Source: Methylomonas sp. (GTDB taxonomy: Bacteria; Pseudomonadota; Gammaproteobacteria; Methylococcales; Methylomonadaceae). Taken from it: a DNA stretch of 39,101 nucleotides. The position numbers were made by a program, and so were the translations under genes. Location of the stretch: assembly GCA_026989395.1 (NCBI GenBank), contig JALSJK010000167.1, forward strand, positions 1-39,101, read 5' to 3'. Every line of letters starts with the position of its first letter. Within the stretch, counting starts at the first letter, position 1. Shown here piece by piece: positions 24,486 to 34,531 of the stretch. The notes under the pieces are model-generated. The model had not been told where the DNA came from. It saw only the letters and a program-made list of their open reading frames with translations, and ran no database searches.

Positions 24486-27335
24486 ATGAAAAAAAATAAT
24501 GATGGCGAAAATGATGATCCTGCAACCCTGGATAACAATGGTTTACTTCAACTGATTCGTCATTTTGGCAACGAGCTTAATGTTCGAAAGCAAGCCCTGC
24601 AGCGCTTGCAGGTTGACAGCAGTTTTGACAAAGACTTAGGGCTGGATAGTTTGACCCGGATGGAAATACTGAGCCGGGTGGAAGATTATTACGATGTAGC
24701 ATTATCTGAAGAATCATATAGCCGTATAGAAACCCCCAGAGATCTTTGGCGCGAAATTCAAAATACCAGCCCTCAAATACCAAAAAAAATTGTATTAGAC
24801 CACTTCACTAGCCAACAGGATTATGCTGAAGAAATTCCGTATAACGCCCAAACCCTAATCGAAGTTTTAGATTGGCATGTACAAAACCATCCTGAACGTA
24901 CCCATATTACCCTTTATAACGATCACGATGATGGCGAAAACATCTCATTCGGAGTGTTAGCTCAGGAAGCTGCGACCATTGCAGCTGGGTTGCAATATCA
25001 CGGATTGAAACCCCGGCAAACGGTGGCGTTAATGTTGCCGACCAGCAGAGAATATTTTGTTAGTTTTTTTGCCATCTTGCTTGCCGGCGCCATCCCGGTA
25101 CCTCTTTATCCACCCGCACGCCGCACCCAGGTTGAAGAACATTTACGCCGTCACCAACGTATTCTGGAAAATTGCCAGGCGGTGATATTGATAACCGTTG
25201 ATGAAAACAAGGCCTTGGCAGCCGAATTAACCAATCAACTTTCTGATTTGCAACAAATCATAAGCCCACAAGAACTAACTACGACTAACAACACATTTTT
25301 CAGGACTAAAACATCTTCCCAGGACATTGCTTTTTTGCAATATACCTCTGGCAGCACAGGAACTCCCAAGGGCGTTATTCTCAGTCATTACAATTTGCTC
25401 TCCAATGTTCAAGCGATGGGTGAACGTGTCGGTGCTAAATCAAGTGATGTTTATGTTAGCTGGTTACCACTTTATCATGATATGGGACTGATCGGAGCCT
25501 GGTTTGGCAGTCTTTACTATGGCATGCACTTGGTAGTCATGCCGCCGCTATCCTTTCTGGCACGACCAAGCCGCTGGTTAAATGCATTACACCGTTATCG
25601 AGGAACGCTGACAGGCGCTCCAAATTTTGCCTATGAATTGTGTTTGCAACGTATTGGCGATAAACAATTAGCAGCTCTGGATCTTAGCTCTGTTCGCTGT
25701 ATTTTTAATGGCGCAGAACCCATCAGCCCAAATACAATGGCACGATTCAACCGTAAATTTAAACCATGCGGCCTGACTGAAACTGCCATGCAACCCGTGT
25801 ATGGACTGGCCGAATGCTCTGTTGGCCTGACATTCCCTGCCACTAAACGGCCTCCGTTAATTGATCAAATTGACCGGGTCACTTTTATGAAAACCGGCCG
25901 AGCAATGACTACCACAAAATCTGAAACAGCATTATTGTTTCCTGCCTGCGGCATCCCTTTGTCTCAACATGAAATTCGCATTGTTGATGACGCAGAACTT
26001 GAACTTCCTGAGCGCCAGCAAGGGCGATTGGAATTTCGCGGCCCTTCTGCAACCAGTGGCTATTACCGTAACCCTGAGGCGACTAAAAAATTATTTCATG
26101 GTGACTGGCTCGATTCAGGTGACCTGGCATATATTGCCAATGGAGAACTCTACATAACTGGCCGCATTAAGGACATCATTATCCATGCCGGAAGAAATAT
26201 TTACCCGCATGAGCTGGAACAAGCAATAGGACATATTGACGGAATAAGAAATGGTTGTGTTGCTGTGTTTGGCAGTCAAAATCAAGATTCCGGAACTGAA
26301 CAGTTAGTTGTCTTGGCTGAAACCAAAATTGAGGATCCAAAACAGCGGGAACAACTAGTCGTCCAAATCAACAGGATTTCAAGTGATTTGGTTGGCAGTC
26401 CGCCTGATGAAATTGCTCTTGTAAAACCACATACCGTATTAAAAACTTCCAGCGGAAAAATCAGGCGCTCAGCCTGTAGAGATTTATTTGAACAAGGCTT
26501 TATTAATCAAGATAACCCTCAGAATGTTCAATTACTGCTCTTGCGCAGCTATTTTAAAAATGCTGTAAAACAATTTAACAACATGCTCGGCAATACCACT
26601 GCCTGGTTATATGGTATTTATGCATGGGCTGTATTTTTATTGTGTTCAATCATTGGCTGGCCAATGGTTATCATTTGCCCCAGAACTTGGAGCAGGCCCA
26701 TTATGCGCTTTGTTTTCCGAGTCTTGACTGTAGCCTGTAATATCAAAATTAATATTATCGGTCAGGAAAACATTAATCCCGAACAAGCACCATTTATCTT
26801 TGTCAGCAATCATGCCAGTTATTTAGACAGTATGATACTGCTTCTTGCAATACCCATAGATTTCAATTTTGTCGCTAAAACTGAATTAAAAAATCATATT
26901 ATTGCTCGTCTCCTGCTACAAAAATTGGACACTCAATTTGTTGAGCGTTTTGATATTCAACAAAGCTTGAGCGACAGTAAAAAACTCATCGTTGAAGCTA
27001 GCAAAAATCATTCTTTATTGTTTTTCCCTGAAGGGACATTTACCCGCATGCCTGGCTTGCTTGCTTTTCGCATGGGCGCTTTTACCACGGCAGCAGCAAC
27101 AGGAAGACCGGTAATACCAGTTGCAATACGCGGAACCCGATCAATCTTAAGGGCAAACAACTGGCTCCCGAGAAAAGCAATGATCACGGTTACTATCGGC
27201 AAACCGATTAAACCTGAAGCAGATGAAAAAACTACAGCTCTTGAGACAACTTGGGATATTGCAGTTAAGATGAAAGATGAAGCCCGTTCCCATATTCTCA
27301 AACATATTGGTGAACCTGATTTAAGTCAGGATTGA
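24486..27335 (+). CDS. ACP - fatty acyl-AMP ligase - PlsC acyltransferase fusion
   Basis: 949 residues in three parts. Residues about 15-95 are an acyl carrier domain with LGLDSL, the pantetheine Ser being S55. About 115-690 is an AMP-forming ligase most like fatty acyl-AMP ligases (FAAL): FLQYTSGSTGTPKGVILSH at about 282-300, WLPLYHDMGLIG, YGLAECSVGLT, LDSGDLAYI and GRIKDIIIHAGRNIYPHE. About 700-760 holds membrane-associating helices. About 765-940 is a PlsC acyltransferase with NHASYLD (near 775) and FFPEGTFTR (near 846). The ligase can load S55 and the acyltransferase can pass the chain to a lyso-phospholipid. That cis pathway is inference; the domains are clear. It follows the tautomerase by 26 bases. 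The carrier domain is the part absent from Aas, and the ligase/acyltransferase order is reversed. Confidence 0.9.
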   Translation: MKKNNDGENDDPATLDNNGLLQLIRHFGNELNVRKQALQRLQVDSSFDKDLGLDSLTRMEILSRVEDYYDVALSEESYSRIETPRDLWREIQNTSPQIPKKIVLDHFTSQQDYAEEIPYNAQTLIEVLDWHVQNHPERTHITLYNDHDDGENISFGVLAQEAATIAAGLQYHGLKPRQTVALMLPTSREYFVSFFAILLAGAIPVPLYPPARRTQVEEHLRRHQRILENCQAVILITVDENKALAAELTNQLSDLQQIISPQELTTTNNTFFRTKTSSQDIAFLQYTSGSTGTPKGVILSHYNLLSNVQAMGERVGAKSSDVYVSWLPLYHDMGLIGAWFGSLYYGMHLVVMPPLSFLARPSRWLNALHRYRGTLTGAPNFAYELCLQRIGDKQLAALDLSSVRCIFNGAEPISPNTMARFNRKFKPCGLTETAMQPVYGLAECSVGLTFPATKRPPLIDQIDRVTFMKTGRAMTTTKSETALLFPACGIPLSQHEIRIVDDAELELPERQQGRLEFRGPSATSGYYRNPEATKKLFHGDWLDSGDLAYIANGELYITGRIKDIIIHAGRNIYPHELEQAIGHIDGIRNGCVAVFGSQNQDSGTEQLVVLAETKIEDPKQREQLVVQINRISSDLVGSPPDEIALVKPHTVLKTSSGKIRRSACRDLFEQGFINQDNPQNVQLLLLRSYFKNAVKQFNNMLGNTTAWLYGIYAWAVFLLCSIIGWPMVIICPRTWSRPIMRFVFRVLTVACNIKINIIGQENINPEQAPFIFVSNHASYLDSMILLLAIPIDFNFVAKTELKNHIIARLLLQKLDTQFVERFDIQQSLSDSKKLIVEASKNHSLLFFPEGTFTRMPGLLAFRMGAFTTAAATGRPVIPVAIRGTRSILRANNWLPRKAMITVTIGKPIKPEADEKTTALETTWDIAVKMKDEARSHILKHIGEPDLSQD

Positions 27336-27391
27336 ATCATCCGGTCCCTTTTCAAAATTATATTTTCAGGTCTTCATGGAGAAATTATAAA

Positions 27392-28846
27392 ATGACCCAG
27401 CATGATTCCAGTCATGACCATACCAAAACCCAGCCTAACAGAATTAGCTCTGAAGAGCTGCCGCCTTTACCTTTTGAAAACAAGTCCTTTCTCAGTTTTC
27501 TCGCAACTCAGGCATTAGGCGCTTTTAACGACAATGTTTTTAAACAACTGGTGTTGTTACTGGGCGTTGGTTATTTGATGCTGGGTATGGAATATCAGGC
27601 AGTCGTGCAATTTTTGTTTGCCCTGCCCTTTTTAATTTTTTCTGGTTTTGCTGGCGATATTGCTGACCGCTTTAGTAAAGGCCGGTTGATGATTCTTTGT
27701 AAAATAGCTGAAATTATTATTGCGGTTTTAGGTGTTGGAGCATTTTTGATGATGAACAATGGCACTCTCAACGCCATTGAAGCGCCACTTTATTTATGGC
27801 TCTTAGCAATTGTCGCATTCCTGCTAGGCACTCAGAGCGCTTTTTTTGGCCCTCCAAAATATGGCGGCCTACCAGAATTGGTTCGACCCGACGATCTTGC
27901 CCCGGCAACTGGGTTGACTCAAATGACCACTTTTCTGGCAATTATTTTCGGTGTAGCTGTTGCTGGATTGCTTGCAGATTTACTGACCGGACGAATGTAT
28001 ATGGCTGGGCTTGTTACAGTCAGTATCGCCTTTCTGGGCACGCTGATCTCACTAGGGATTGCCAGAAACCCGGCTGCTGATCCCCAGCGAGAAATCTCAG
28101 CAAAATCTTTTTTAAGCGTATTGCCAACACTAAAAGATATTTTTTGCACTGATCCTTTAATGTCCCGCATTATGATCGTTTATTCATGGTTTTGGTTTGT
28201 TGGCGGCATTACTTTAACCGCCATCAATGCCTTTGGCCGCTTTCAGTTAGGTTTGAATAATTTTGAAACAAGTTTGATGGTAGCAACGACTTCATTAGGT
28301 ATTGCTCTCGGCAGCGTTTTGGTTGGAAAACTTTCATTTGGCAAAGTTCGTTTAAGCCTGGTCGTGCCGGCGCTGATTGCCTTGGTTATTTTCTTGTCTT
28401 GCTTGGCAGTGTTACCTGTTCATAGCCCCGGGGAGAAAGACATCGAACTGTTTAACCAATTAAAAAACTCGCCGGATTTGTTAGCATCAACCCGAATTAT
28501 TCCTCTGGCGCCACTTTCAATACGAATGATCTCATTTGTTCTGTTTTTTTTGTTAGGTTTCGCTTCAGGGTTTTTCTCAGTACCTTTACTGGCCTTTATC
28601 CAGGCCCGCCCTCCAGTTAGTGACAAAGGCCGCGTTTTTGCAGCAGTAAACTGGCTTAACTGGGTTTTCATTCTTGCTTCAGCACTCGCCTATGGCTCAG
28701 GCATGCTGTTACTTGATCATCATGCCAATTATCTTTTTGCCTTACTGGCTGGCGCCACCTTAGTCGTTGGTATGATTTTTCTTCCCAAAATTTTCCGTTT
28801 GCTTAAGCAGGCCAGACCTGATTTTGTTTATTTGAAACCCGATTAA
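27392..28846 (+). CDS. LplT-like MFS lysophospholipid transporter
   Basis: 484 residues from the ATG at 27392, which has GGAG upstream; the frame is open from a TTG at 27332 that overlaps the preceding gene, but that leader is unlike the family. A soluble Asp/His-rich start leads to LATQALGAFNDNVFKQLVLL, the LplT hallmark, and about twelve membrane helices. Between helices 2 and 3 it has GFAGDIADRFSKGRLMILCKI, the MFS signature. LplT flips lyso-phospholipids across the inner membrane for Aas. It is the last gene of the cluster, and its stop is four bases from the end of the convergent TetR gene. Confidence 0.88.
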   Translation: MTQHDSSHDHTKTQPNRISSEELPPLPFENKSFLSFLATQALGAFNDNVFKQLVLLLGVGYLMLGMEYQAVVQFLFALPFLIFSGFAGDIADRFSKGRLMILCKIAEIIIAVLGVGAFLMMNNGTLNAIEAPLYLWLLAIVAFLLGTQSAFFGPPKYGGLPELVRPDDLAPATGLTQMTTFLAIIFGVAVAGLLADLLTGRMYMAGLVTVSIAFLGTLISLGIARNPAADPQREISAKSFLSVLPTLKDIFCTDPLMSRIMIVYSWFWFVGGITLTAINAFGRFQLGLNNFETSLMVATTSLGIALGSVLVGKLSFGKVRLSLVVPALIALVIFLSCLAVLPVHSPGEKDIELFNQLKNSPDLLASTRIIPLAPLSIRMISFVLFFLLGFASGFFSVPLLAFIQARPPVSDKGRVFAAVNWLNWVFILASALAYGSGMLLLDHHANYLFALLAGATLVVGMIFLPKIFRLLKQARPDFVYLKPD

Positions 28847-28850
28847 ATGT

Positions 28851-29465
28851 TTAATGATTTGATTCTGACGTCAGTACCCAACCCCGAATAAAATTTTCGA
28901 CCAGCAACATAATGTTCCTTTCAATTTTTTGTATTTCGACATATGACAAACGATCCGTCAACGACAAAATACAAATACCATGTACGCCGCTCCAGATTGC
29001 TCTGGCAGCTGAGTGAACGTATGGTTGCTCATAGCCTGGTGCAAGTTGAGCAAGTAACTTTTCGATGCGAACAAAAGCTTGATCCACCTTGTCTTGATAC
29101 CATTCAGGAATTGCTTGGTCTTTTGAAAGTCGATGCTCAAAAATCATACTCCAAAGATTATAATTTTGGTTGGCAAATTCAAGGTATTTTTTTGCCAGAA
29201 TAACAATCTGTTGATCAGAGGGAACATCAGGGGAATATTCGTCTAAAAAATCGCCAAGCTCATCGAGCGTTCGTCCTTTAACATGCATGATCAAATCAGC
29301 CATGTTTTCAAAGACCATATAAATAGTACCCACCGTGTAACCGATCTCAAGCGCTATGCGACGCACTTTTAGCGCCTGTAGGCCATCCATGACAATGATA
29401 TCTTCAGCTGCTTTCAGTATCATTTCCTTAATTTCTTCTAGACTATGCTCACTTCTCCTAGCCAT
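28851..29465 (-). CDS. TetR-family regulator
   Basis: 204 residues. The N-terminal helix-turn-helix is clear (ILKAAEDIIVMDGLQALKVRRIALEIGYTVGTIYMVFENMADLI). The C-terminal ligand domain has LWSMIFEHRL and AIWSGVHGICIL, as in the WHG subgroup of TetR. It is convergent with the LplT-like gene. TetR proteins next to lipid genes often sense acyl-CoA or acyl-ACP; the AACTTT/AAAGTT symmetry in the aas promoter is a candidate operator, but no copy is visible before this gene itself, so the target is unproven. Confidence 0.9.
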   Translation of the reverse strand: MARRSEHSLEEIKEMILKAAEDIIVMDGLQALKVRRIALEIGYTVGTIYMVFENMADLIMHVKGRTLDELGDFLDEYSPDVPSDQQIVILAKKYLEFANQNYNLWSMIFEHRLSKDQAIPEWYQDKVDQAFVRIEKLLAQLAPGYEQPYVHSAARAIWSGVHGICILSLTDRLSYVEIQKIERNIMLLVENFIRGWVLTSESNH

Positions 29466-29534
29466 ACTGAATCTTTTCCTTTATAAAAACAACCGGGGTA
29501 CACTATACAGATTTGGAATGTTATTATCGCTTTT

Positions 29535-30301
29535 ATGTCCATCAGTCAGCAACAACTCAATGATTTTTTTTCACTCTATTAGCACCTGAAACTTTCAACG
29601 ATTACTGTCCAAATGGGCTACAGATTGAAGGTACGCAACATATCAACAAAATTGCTTTTGCTGTATCCGCCACCAGGGATTCAATTATTAAAGCAGTAGA
29701 CCAGCAAGCAGATTCATTGGTTGTGCATCATGGTTTGTTTTGGAAATTTCACGGTGCGCGTGCAATAACAGGTGCATTTGGACAACGAATCATTCCTATC
29801 ATCAAAAATGATATGAATTTATTTGCTTATCATTTGCCTCTTGATGCTCATCCCACTGTGGGCAATGCGGCAATGCTGGGGAAAAAACTGGGGTTGACTG
29901 AACAGTTCCCTTTTGGGGATTTCAAAGGTTGTCCAACGGGTATTAAAGGTAAATTATCTCACCCAATGACTGCGAAACAACTAGAAGAAACATTAAAATC
30001 AATACTTAATCATAATGTTATCCTGGCATCTCCTGATAATTCCAGATCAATTAATACCCTTGGAATTATTACCGGCGGCGCAAACAGTGATTGGCATCTG
30101 GCTGTCAAAGCTAATCTGGATGCCTATATTACCGGTGAAATTTCCGAACATGACTGGCACGAAAGCCAGGAAAACAATATTCACATGTTTGCAGGAGGAC
30201 ATCATGCAACTGAACAATTTGGCATTCAGGAACTTATGAAAAAAACCCAGGAACATTTCAACATTGAATGCTTTTATATTGATAGCAAAAATCCGGCATG
30301 A
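29535..30301 (+). CDS. Nif3-like dinuclear metal-centre protein, frameshifted at a T8 run
   Basis: The ATG at 29535 starts MSISQQQLNDFFSLY and meets TAG at 29580. The downstream frame from about 29564 reads LAPETFNDYCPNGLQIEG, then AFAVSATRDSI and SLVVHHGLFWK, all typical Nif3/YbgI N-terminal sequence that no start codon in its own frame can supply. The first in-frame start is the GTG at 29717, inside the metal-binding VVHHG. One extra T in the eight-T run at 29564-29571 would join the parts into a protein of about 255 residues. The C-terminal TGEISEHDWHESQENN and GGHHATEQFG supply the other metal ligands. A sequencing or assembly error, a true mutation, or transcriptional slippage at the T-run are all possible. 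It overlaps the next gene by ATGA. Confidence 0.85.
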
Positions 30302-30981
30302 AAAAACAAATTTACAAATTGATGGTTAATGAAAAATCAACCATCACATCCGAATGGTTGATACCCGACCATTTTCAAACTGCTTTGATTATTGCGCATG
30401 GCGCCGGGAATGGAATGGATTCTCCTTTCATCAGCTATCTACATAAACAAATTGCCAATCATGATATTCTAACCGTTAAGTTCAATTTTCCTTATATGGA
30501 AAAAGCTCGGAAAACGCCAGACCGTGCGCAGGTGCTTGAGGCTACCTGGCTAAAGGTGATCGATAGTGTAATTAAAAAAACTCACTTATCTGCGGAACAA
30601 ATATTTCTATCAGGAAAAAGTATGGGCGGTCGTTATGCTTCCATGATTGCCAGCAAGCAAAATTTTGCAGTTATTTTATATGGTTACCCACTCCATGCAC
30701 CTGGCAAACCCTTGAATCTCAGGATTGAACATTTCAAAACAATATCATGCCCTATTCTTATTTTCCAAGGCACACGTGATAGTTTATGCCAACTGGATAA
30801 GTTACAGGAAAGTCTGGAAAAATATGCGCCTGATGCAAGCCTGCATATAATTGAAGGCGGAGATCATTCCTTCAAAACACTAAAACGCATGAACCGCACT
30901 GAAGAATCAGTTTGGCAGGAAATTGTTTTGAAAACTGTAGAATGGATTAACAAATCTAACGCTCCTGAAAAGCATTTTTAA
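30298..30981 (+). CDS. Alpha/beta hydrolase of the KANL3/Tex30 type
   Basis: 227 residues. The fold is shown by LIIAHGAGNGMDSPF (30-44, oxyanion region), the nucleophile elbow GKS108MGG, the acid in GTRD161 and the histidine in GGDH190SF. This is the small cytosolic dienelactone-hydrolase-like family, whose substrate is unknown. The ATGA overlap with the Nif3-like gene suggests co-translation. Its last 26 bases overlap the 3' end of the convergent HlyD gene. Confidence 0.9.
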   Translation: MKKQIYKLMVNEKSTITSEWLIPDHFQTALIIAHGAGNGMDSPFISYLHKQIANHDILTVKFNFPYMEKARKTPDRAQVLEATWLKVIDSVIKKTHLSAEQIFLSGKSMGGRYASMIASKQNFAVILYGYPLHAPGKPLNLRIEHFKTISCPILIFQGTRDSLCQLDKLQESLEKYAPDASLHIIEGGDHSFKTLKRMNRTEESVWQEIVLKTVEWINKSNAPEKHF

Positions 30982-32317
30982 AGCCTCTGCTAACAGGCTT
31001 CATCAAATAATCAAGAATTGATTTTTTACCGGTAATAATATCTACCTGAACCGTCATTCCCGGAATAATTTTCATTCGTTCGGGATTATTACCCAGATGA
31101 TTTTTTTCCAGCTCAATCCTCGCCAGATAGTAAGGTTTCCTTTTTTCATCGAGATAAGTTGACGGTGAAATTTGCTTGACCTTTCCCGATACAAAGCCAT
31201 ATTTGCTGGCATCATAGCTGTCTATTTTAACATCTGCCTTTTGCTGTACCTTAATATGTCCCACATCCTGTGGCAGTATTCTAGCTTCAACAATAACATC
31301 GCCATCGACTGGGACAATTTGCAAAATAACATCTCCCGGTTTCACGATTGCATTGGCGCCGCTGATAGCGATTCCCTGGACAATCCCGGCAATGGGAGCA
31401 TAAAGATCCAGCCGGTTGACCCGATCAGCCGCCTTGACCATGGATTTTTCAACCTCGGCAAGCTGCCCTGCGACTTCGGCTGCTTCAAATTCATTTTCCT
31501 TTTTACGTTTATCAAGAATTTCCTGGCGCCGGTTTTTTGCTTCCTGCAATGCCATCTTGGCCACCGCAATACCATCCTGGACTGATTTCAGCTGACTATC
31601 AATACTGGCTAAACGACTTTTTTTCTCCAAAAGATCAGTCTTGGAAACAATATGCTTATGAGCAAGTTCCTCACGCATATCAACTTGTTTTTGCAATAAG
31701 GCGATTTCCCTTTTTAAGGCATGAACCTGGTTTTGTTGCCTTTCCAGTTCACTTTTTCGCTGATTGGTCTGCGATTTTAATACCGCCAATTCACTGTTAA
31801 CACTGGCAATTTGCGCATAATAACTGGCCATTTCCTTGGCAGCCAAATCAGGATAATTTTTTTCAAATTCAGTGAAATCCGGCTTTCTCTCTTCCTCGAC
31901 AGCACGAATTCTTTCCAGCTTCAGAGACAAACTGGCTTTTCTAACCTGCAACTGCTCATAATCAGCCTTGGAGACCGGCATGGCAAAACGGATCAATCGA
32001 TCGCCAGGTTTCACCTGATCACCATTTCTAACCACAATTTCACTGACAATCCCGCCTTCAAGATGCTGCACATCATGGATATATCCAGTAGGCACAACTT
32101 CACCCTGGGCAACGGTTACCTCGTTGACAGTGGTTAGCGCCGCCCAGATAACAATCGCGACAAACAAAAACAGACTAAAATAAATAGCTGCTTTAATAAT
32201 ATCCGACACGCCCTGCTCTTCAAGTTGAATGGCTTGTGCCAGAAATCTGGCCCTGGCACGCGGCAAAGTTGCTATTGATTTGTTTGTAGATTGCTCGATT
32301 ACTTGTGTTTCACTCAT
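30956..32317 (-). CDS. HlyD-family type I secretion adaptor
   Basis: 453 residues. A short cytosolic N-terminus is followed by one membrane helix (about 43-63) and a biotinyl-lipoyl-like segment (GEVVPTGYIHDVQHLEGGIVSEI). A long coiled-coil hairpin (about 125-290) comes next, and then a second half-motif and beta-barrel (LYAPIAGIVQGIAI, GMTVQVDIITGKK). It bridges the inner-membrane ABC exporter and a TolC-type channel, which is not encoded in the window. The gene starts two bases after the 731-residue ABC gene ends, so the three secretion genes form one operon. Confidence 0.95.
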   Translation of the reverse strand: MSETQVIEQSTNKSIATLPRARARFLAQAIQLEEQGVSDIIKAAIYFSLFLFVAIVIWAALTTVNEVTVAQGEVVPTGYIHDVQHLEGGIVSEIVVRNGDQVKPGDRLIRFAMPVSKADYEQLQVRKASLSLKLERIRAVEEERKPDFTEFEKNYPDLAAKEMASYYAQIASVNSELAVLKSQTNQRKSELERQQNQVHALKREIALLQKQVDMREELAHKHIVSKTDLLEKKSRLASIDSQLKSVQDGIAVAKMALQEAKNRRQEILDKRKKENEFEAAEVAGQLAEVEKSMVKAADRVNRLDLYAPIAGIVQGIAISGANAIVKPGDVILQIVPVDGDVIVEARILPQDVGHIKVQQKADVKIDSYDASKYGFVSGKVKQISPSTYLDEKRKPYYLARIELEKNHLGNNPERMKIIPGMTVQVDIITGKKSILDYLMKPVSRGFKNAFQER

Positions 32318-32319
32318 CG

Positions 32320-34515
32320 TTATCCTTCCATTAAAATCGAGATAGCCTCATCGGCTTTTCCGGCAAATTGCACTGATCCTTGATTCATCAAAATCACCTT
32401 GTCTGCCAGTCGAATATGACTGGGCCGATGACTTACCATCACCATCGTGCATTGACCTTTCAGTGCCTTGAGTTGATTCATAAAACGGGTGTCGCTTTCA
32501 AAATCCAGAGATGCGCCAGGTTCATCAAATAGAACAATTTTAGTTGAGCTAACAAATGCGCGTGCAATCGACAATGAACGCAAAAAACCGGGAGGATATT
32601 TTTCGGTGGAATTATCTGTCAATCGGGTGTTGAAACCTTCAGGCAAAGCTAAAATCTCTTCCAGAACCCCTGCCTTGCTTGCTGCTCGTTGCAATTCGGT
32701 ATCAGTCGCTAAACCATTTGCCAAACGCAAATTCTGCGCAATCGTGCCATGAAACATGGTGGTATGCTGAGGCACATAAGCAATTGAACGTCTTAATTCC
32801 ATAATATTTAATTGCCGCATATCAATACCATCAATGTAAATTGCACCCCCCTGAGGTTTATACATGCCAGCAATAGATTTTAGTAAAGTAGATTTCCCGG
32901 AACCGGTATAGCCAACAATAGCAATCAGCTCACCAGGTTTAATGGCCAATGAAACACCCAACAATGCAGGATCCTGGTCAGCACCATAACGAAAACTGAC
33001 TCTGTCCATGACAATATGTCCCTGCAAATCCTGAATCACCAAACCGCTATTAAAATCAGATTTTTCAACCGGAATTTTCATCAGTTGGTTAATCTGTTTC
33101 ATCGACTTAAAGGTTTGCTGAAATTTAGAAATGGATAAAAATGCCCCCTGCAAAGGCGATAGAATACGCCAGACCAAAGCCATGGCAGCGATCAGTGCAC
33201 CAATTGATAAATCGCCATTAATGACTCCTATTGCTCCTAAGGACATCACTGCCACCGCCGTAAACATCATCATTGCCTGTGCGACACTATTCATTATTGA
33301 ATTAATAACAAAAGTATCGTAATTGGACATGATGGCTTCACCGGAAACTTCTCTAAATCGTTCCCACCATACGCTTTCACCTCCAATTGATTTTATTTCC
33401 TTTCGACCAGAGAGAGTTTGCAGCAACATACGTTGTTTGTTGGTTCTGGCCTTTCCCGAACGACCAATTTTGCGATTAATATTGGGGATGAGTAAAAAGC
33501 CAACAATGATATAGGCAAAAACCATCAACAAAGGCACAAAAGCGATTGGTCCCGCCAAGATGGCAATGACAGTCAGAAACAGTAATACAAACGGCAACTC
33601 TAAAACAATGGAAGCATTGGCTCCGGTAAAAAAATCCCGAATCGAATCAAATTGCTTTAATTGTGCCAATTGTGCAGAAACTGTTGAGCGTTCAATATTA
33701 ATAGGTGGCAAATAAAGCAGCTTTTTGAATGTCTCAACACCGATCAAATAATCCATCCTGCCAGCAACTGCCCCCAGAATTTTGGCGCGTAAATAACGAA
33801 GCACCAGATCGGTCATAATCAATATCGCAACACCCGATAACAGAAGAGGCAGACTATCCAATGATTTTGTGCCAATCACCTTATCGTAAATCACCATAAT
33901 GAACAGCGGCACAAATAGCGCAACGATATTGATAATAAAAGTCATCCCAAACAAATGGATAATCAATTTTTGAAAACGTGCAGTTAAATCGGCAAACCAG
34001 TTGGGACTGATATCTGCAGAATTAGGCAAACCATGAGTGGCATTTTTATCAGTAAATAAATAGGCAGTCCCTTGAATGGCTAGTTCTTTTTCTGGAAGTA
34101 AAACGACCTTTTCTTGCTGAGCATCGAAATATTTAATTTCACCCTTCGCTTTTTCAAGCAACACATACACTTCACCCGAATTCGCCACAAAAATGCTTGG
34201 ATACAATTCTGACTGTAACTGATTCAGTGGTACTGTCATCGGAAAACTTTCGTAACCGATATTGACAAGAATATTACGCAAATCTACCAGGTCAATATCT
34301 TCAGCAAAATGCGGCAAAGCTTCAATTAGCTCTCTGGCAACACTTTTCCAGCCAAGCGCTTTGAGTAATGGAAATAAACACGCTGCATAAGGACAATCTG
34401 ATGAGAATTCATCCAGTTTGTTTTTACGCAAAGCTTCAGCAAATTTTTCTGAAACATCCCTGAAAGCTCTACCTTGGGAAGAATCAAATTGCTTTGGGTG
34501 TGCCATCTTGTTCAT
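32320..34515 (-). CDS. Type I secretion ABC exporter with degenerate C39-like domain (subunit 1)
   Basis: 731 residues. An N-terminal C39-like domain without the catalytic Cys (about 1-150) is followed by the membrane domain (about 185-460, five to six helices) and the ATPase (about 490-731). The Walker A GYTGSGKST (about 533-541), Walker B VLFDEP with the catalytic Glu, and switch VSHRPS are normal. The signature LSGGQ is replaced by PPGFL. That lesion pairs with a changed Walker B in the neighbouring ABC gene (see there), so together they make a heterodimer with one degenerate site. The C39-like domain usually docks RTX substrates. It is in the operon between subunit 2 and HlyD. Confidence 0.92.
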   Translation of the reverse strand: MNKMAHPKQFDSSQGRAFRDVSEKFAEALRKNKLDEFSSDCPYAACLFPLLKALGWKSVARELIEALPHFAEDIDLVDLRNILVNIGYESFPMTVPLNQLQSELYPSIFVANSGEVYVLLEKAKGEIKYFDAQQEKVVLLPEKELAIQGTAYLFTDKNATHGLPNSADISPNWFADLTARFQKLIIHLFGMTFIINIVALFVPLFIMVIYDKVIGTKSLDSLPLLLSGVAILIMTDLVLRYLRAKILGAVAGRMDYLIGVETFKKLLYLPPINIERSTVSAQLAQLKQFDSIRDFFTGANASIVLELPFVLLFLTVIAILAGPIAFVPLLMVFAYIIVGFLLIPNINRKIGRSGKARTNKQRMLLQTLSGRKEIKSIGGESVWWERFREVSGEAIMSNYDTFVINSIMNSVAQAMMMFTAVAVMSLGAIGVINGDLSIGALIAAMALVWRILSPLQGAFLSISKFQQTFKSMKQINQLMKIPVEKSDFNSGLVIQDLQGHIVMDRVSFRYGADQDPALLGVSLAIKPGELIAIVGYTGSGKSTLLKSIAGMYKPQGGAIYIDGIDMRQLNIMELRRSIAYVPQHTTMFHGTIAQNLRLANGLATDTELQRAASKAGVLEEILALPEGFNTRLTDNSTEKYPPGFLRSLSIARAFVSSTKIVLFDEPGASLDFESDTRFMNQLKALKGQCTMVMVSHRPSHIRLADKVILMNQGSVQFAGKADEAISILMEG

Positions 34516-34531
34516 GGTATTTGCTTTCTTC

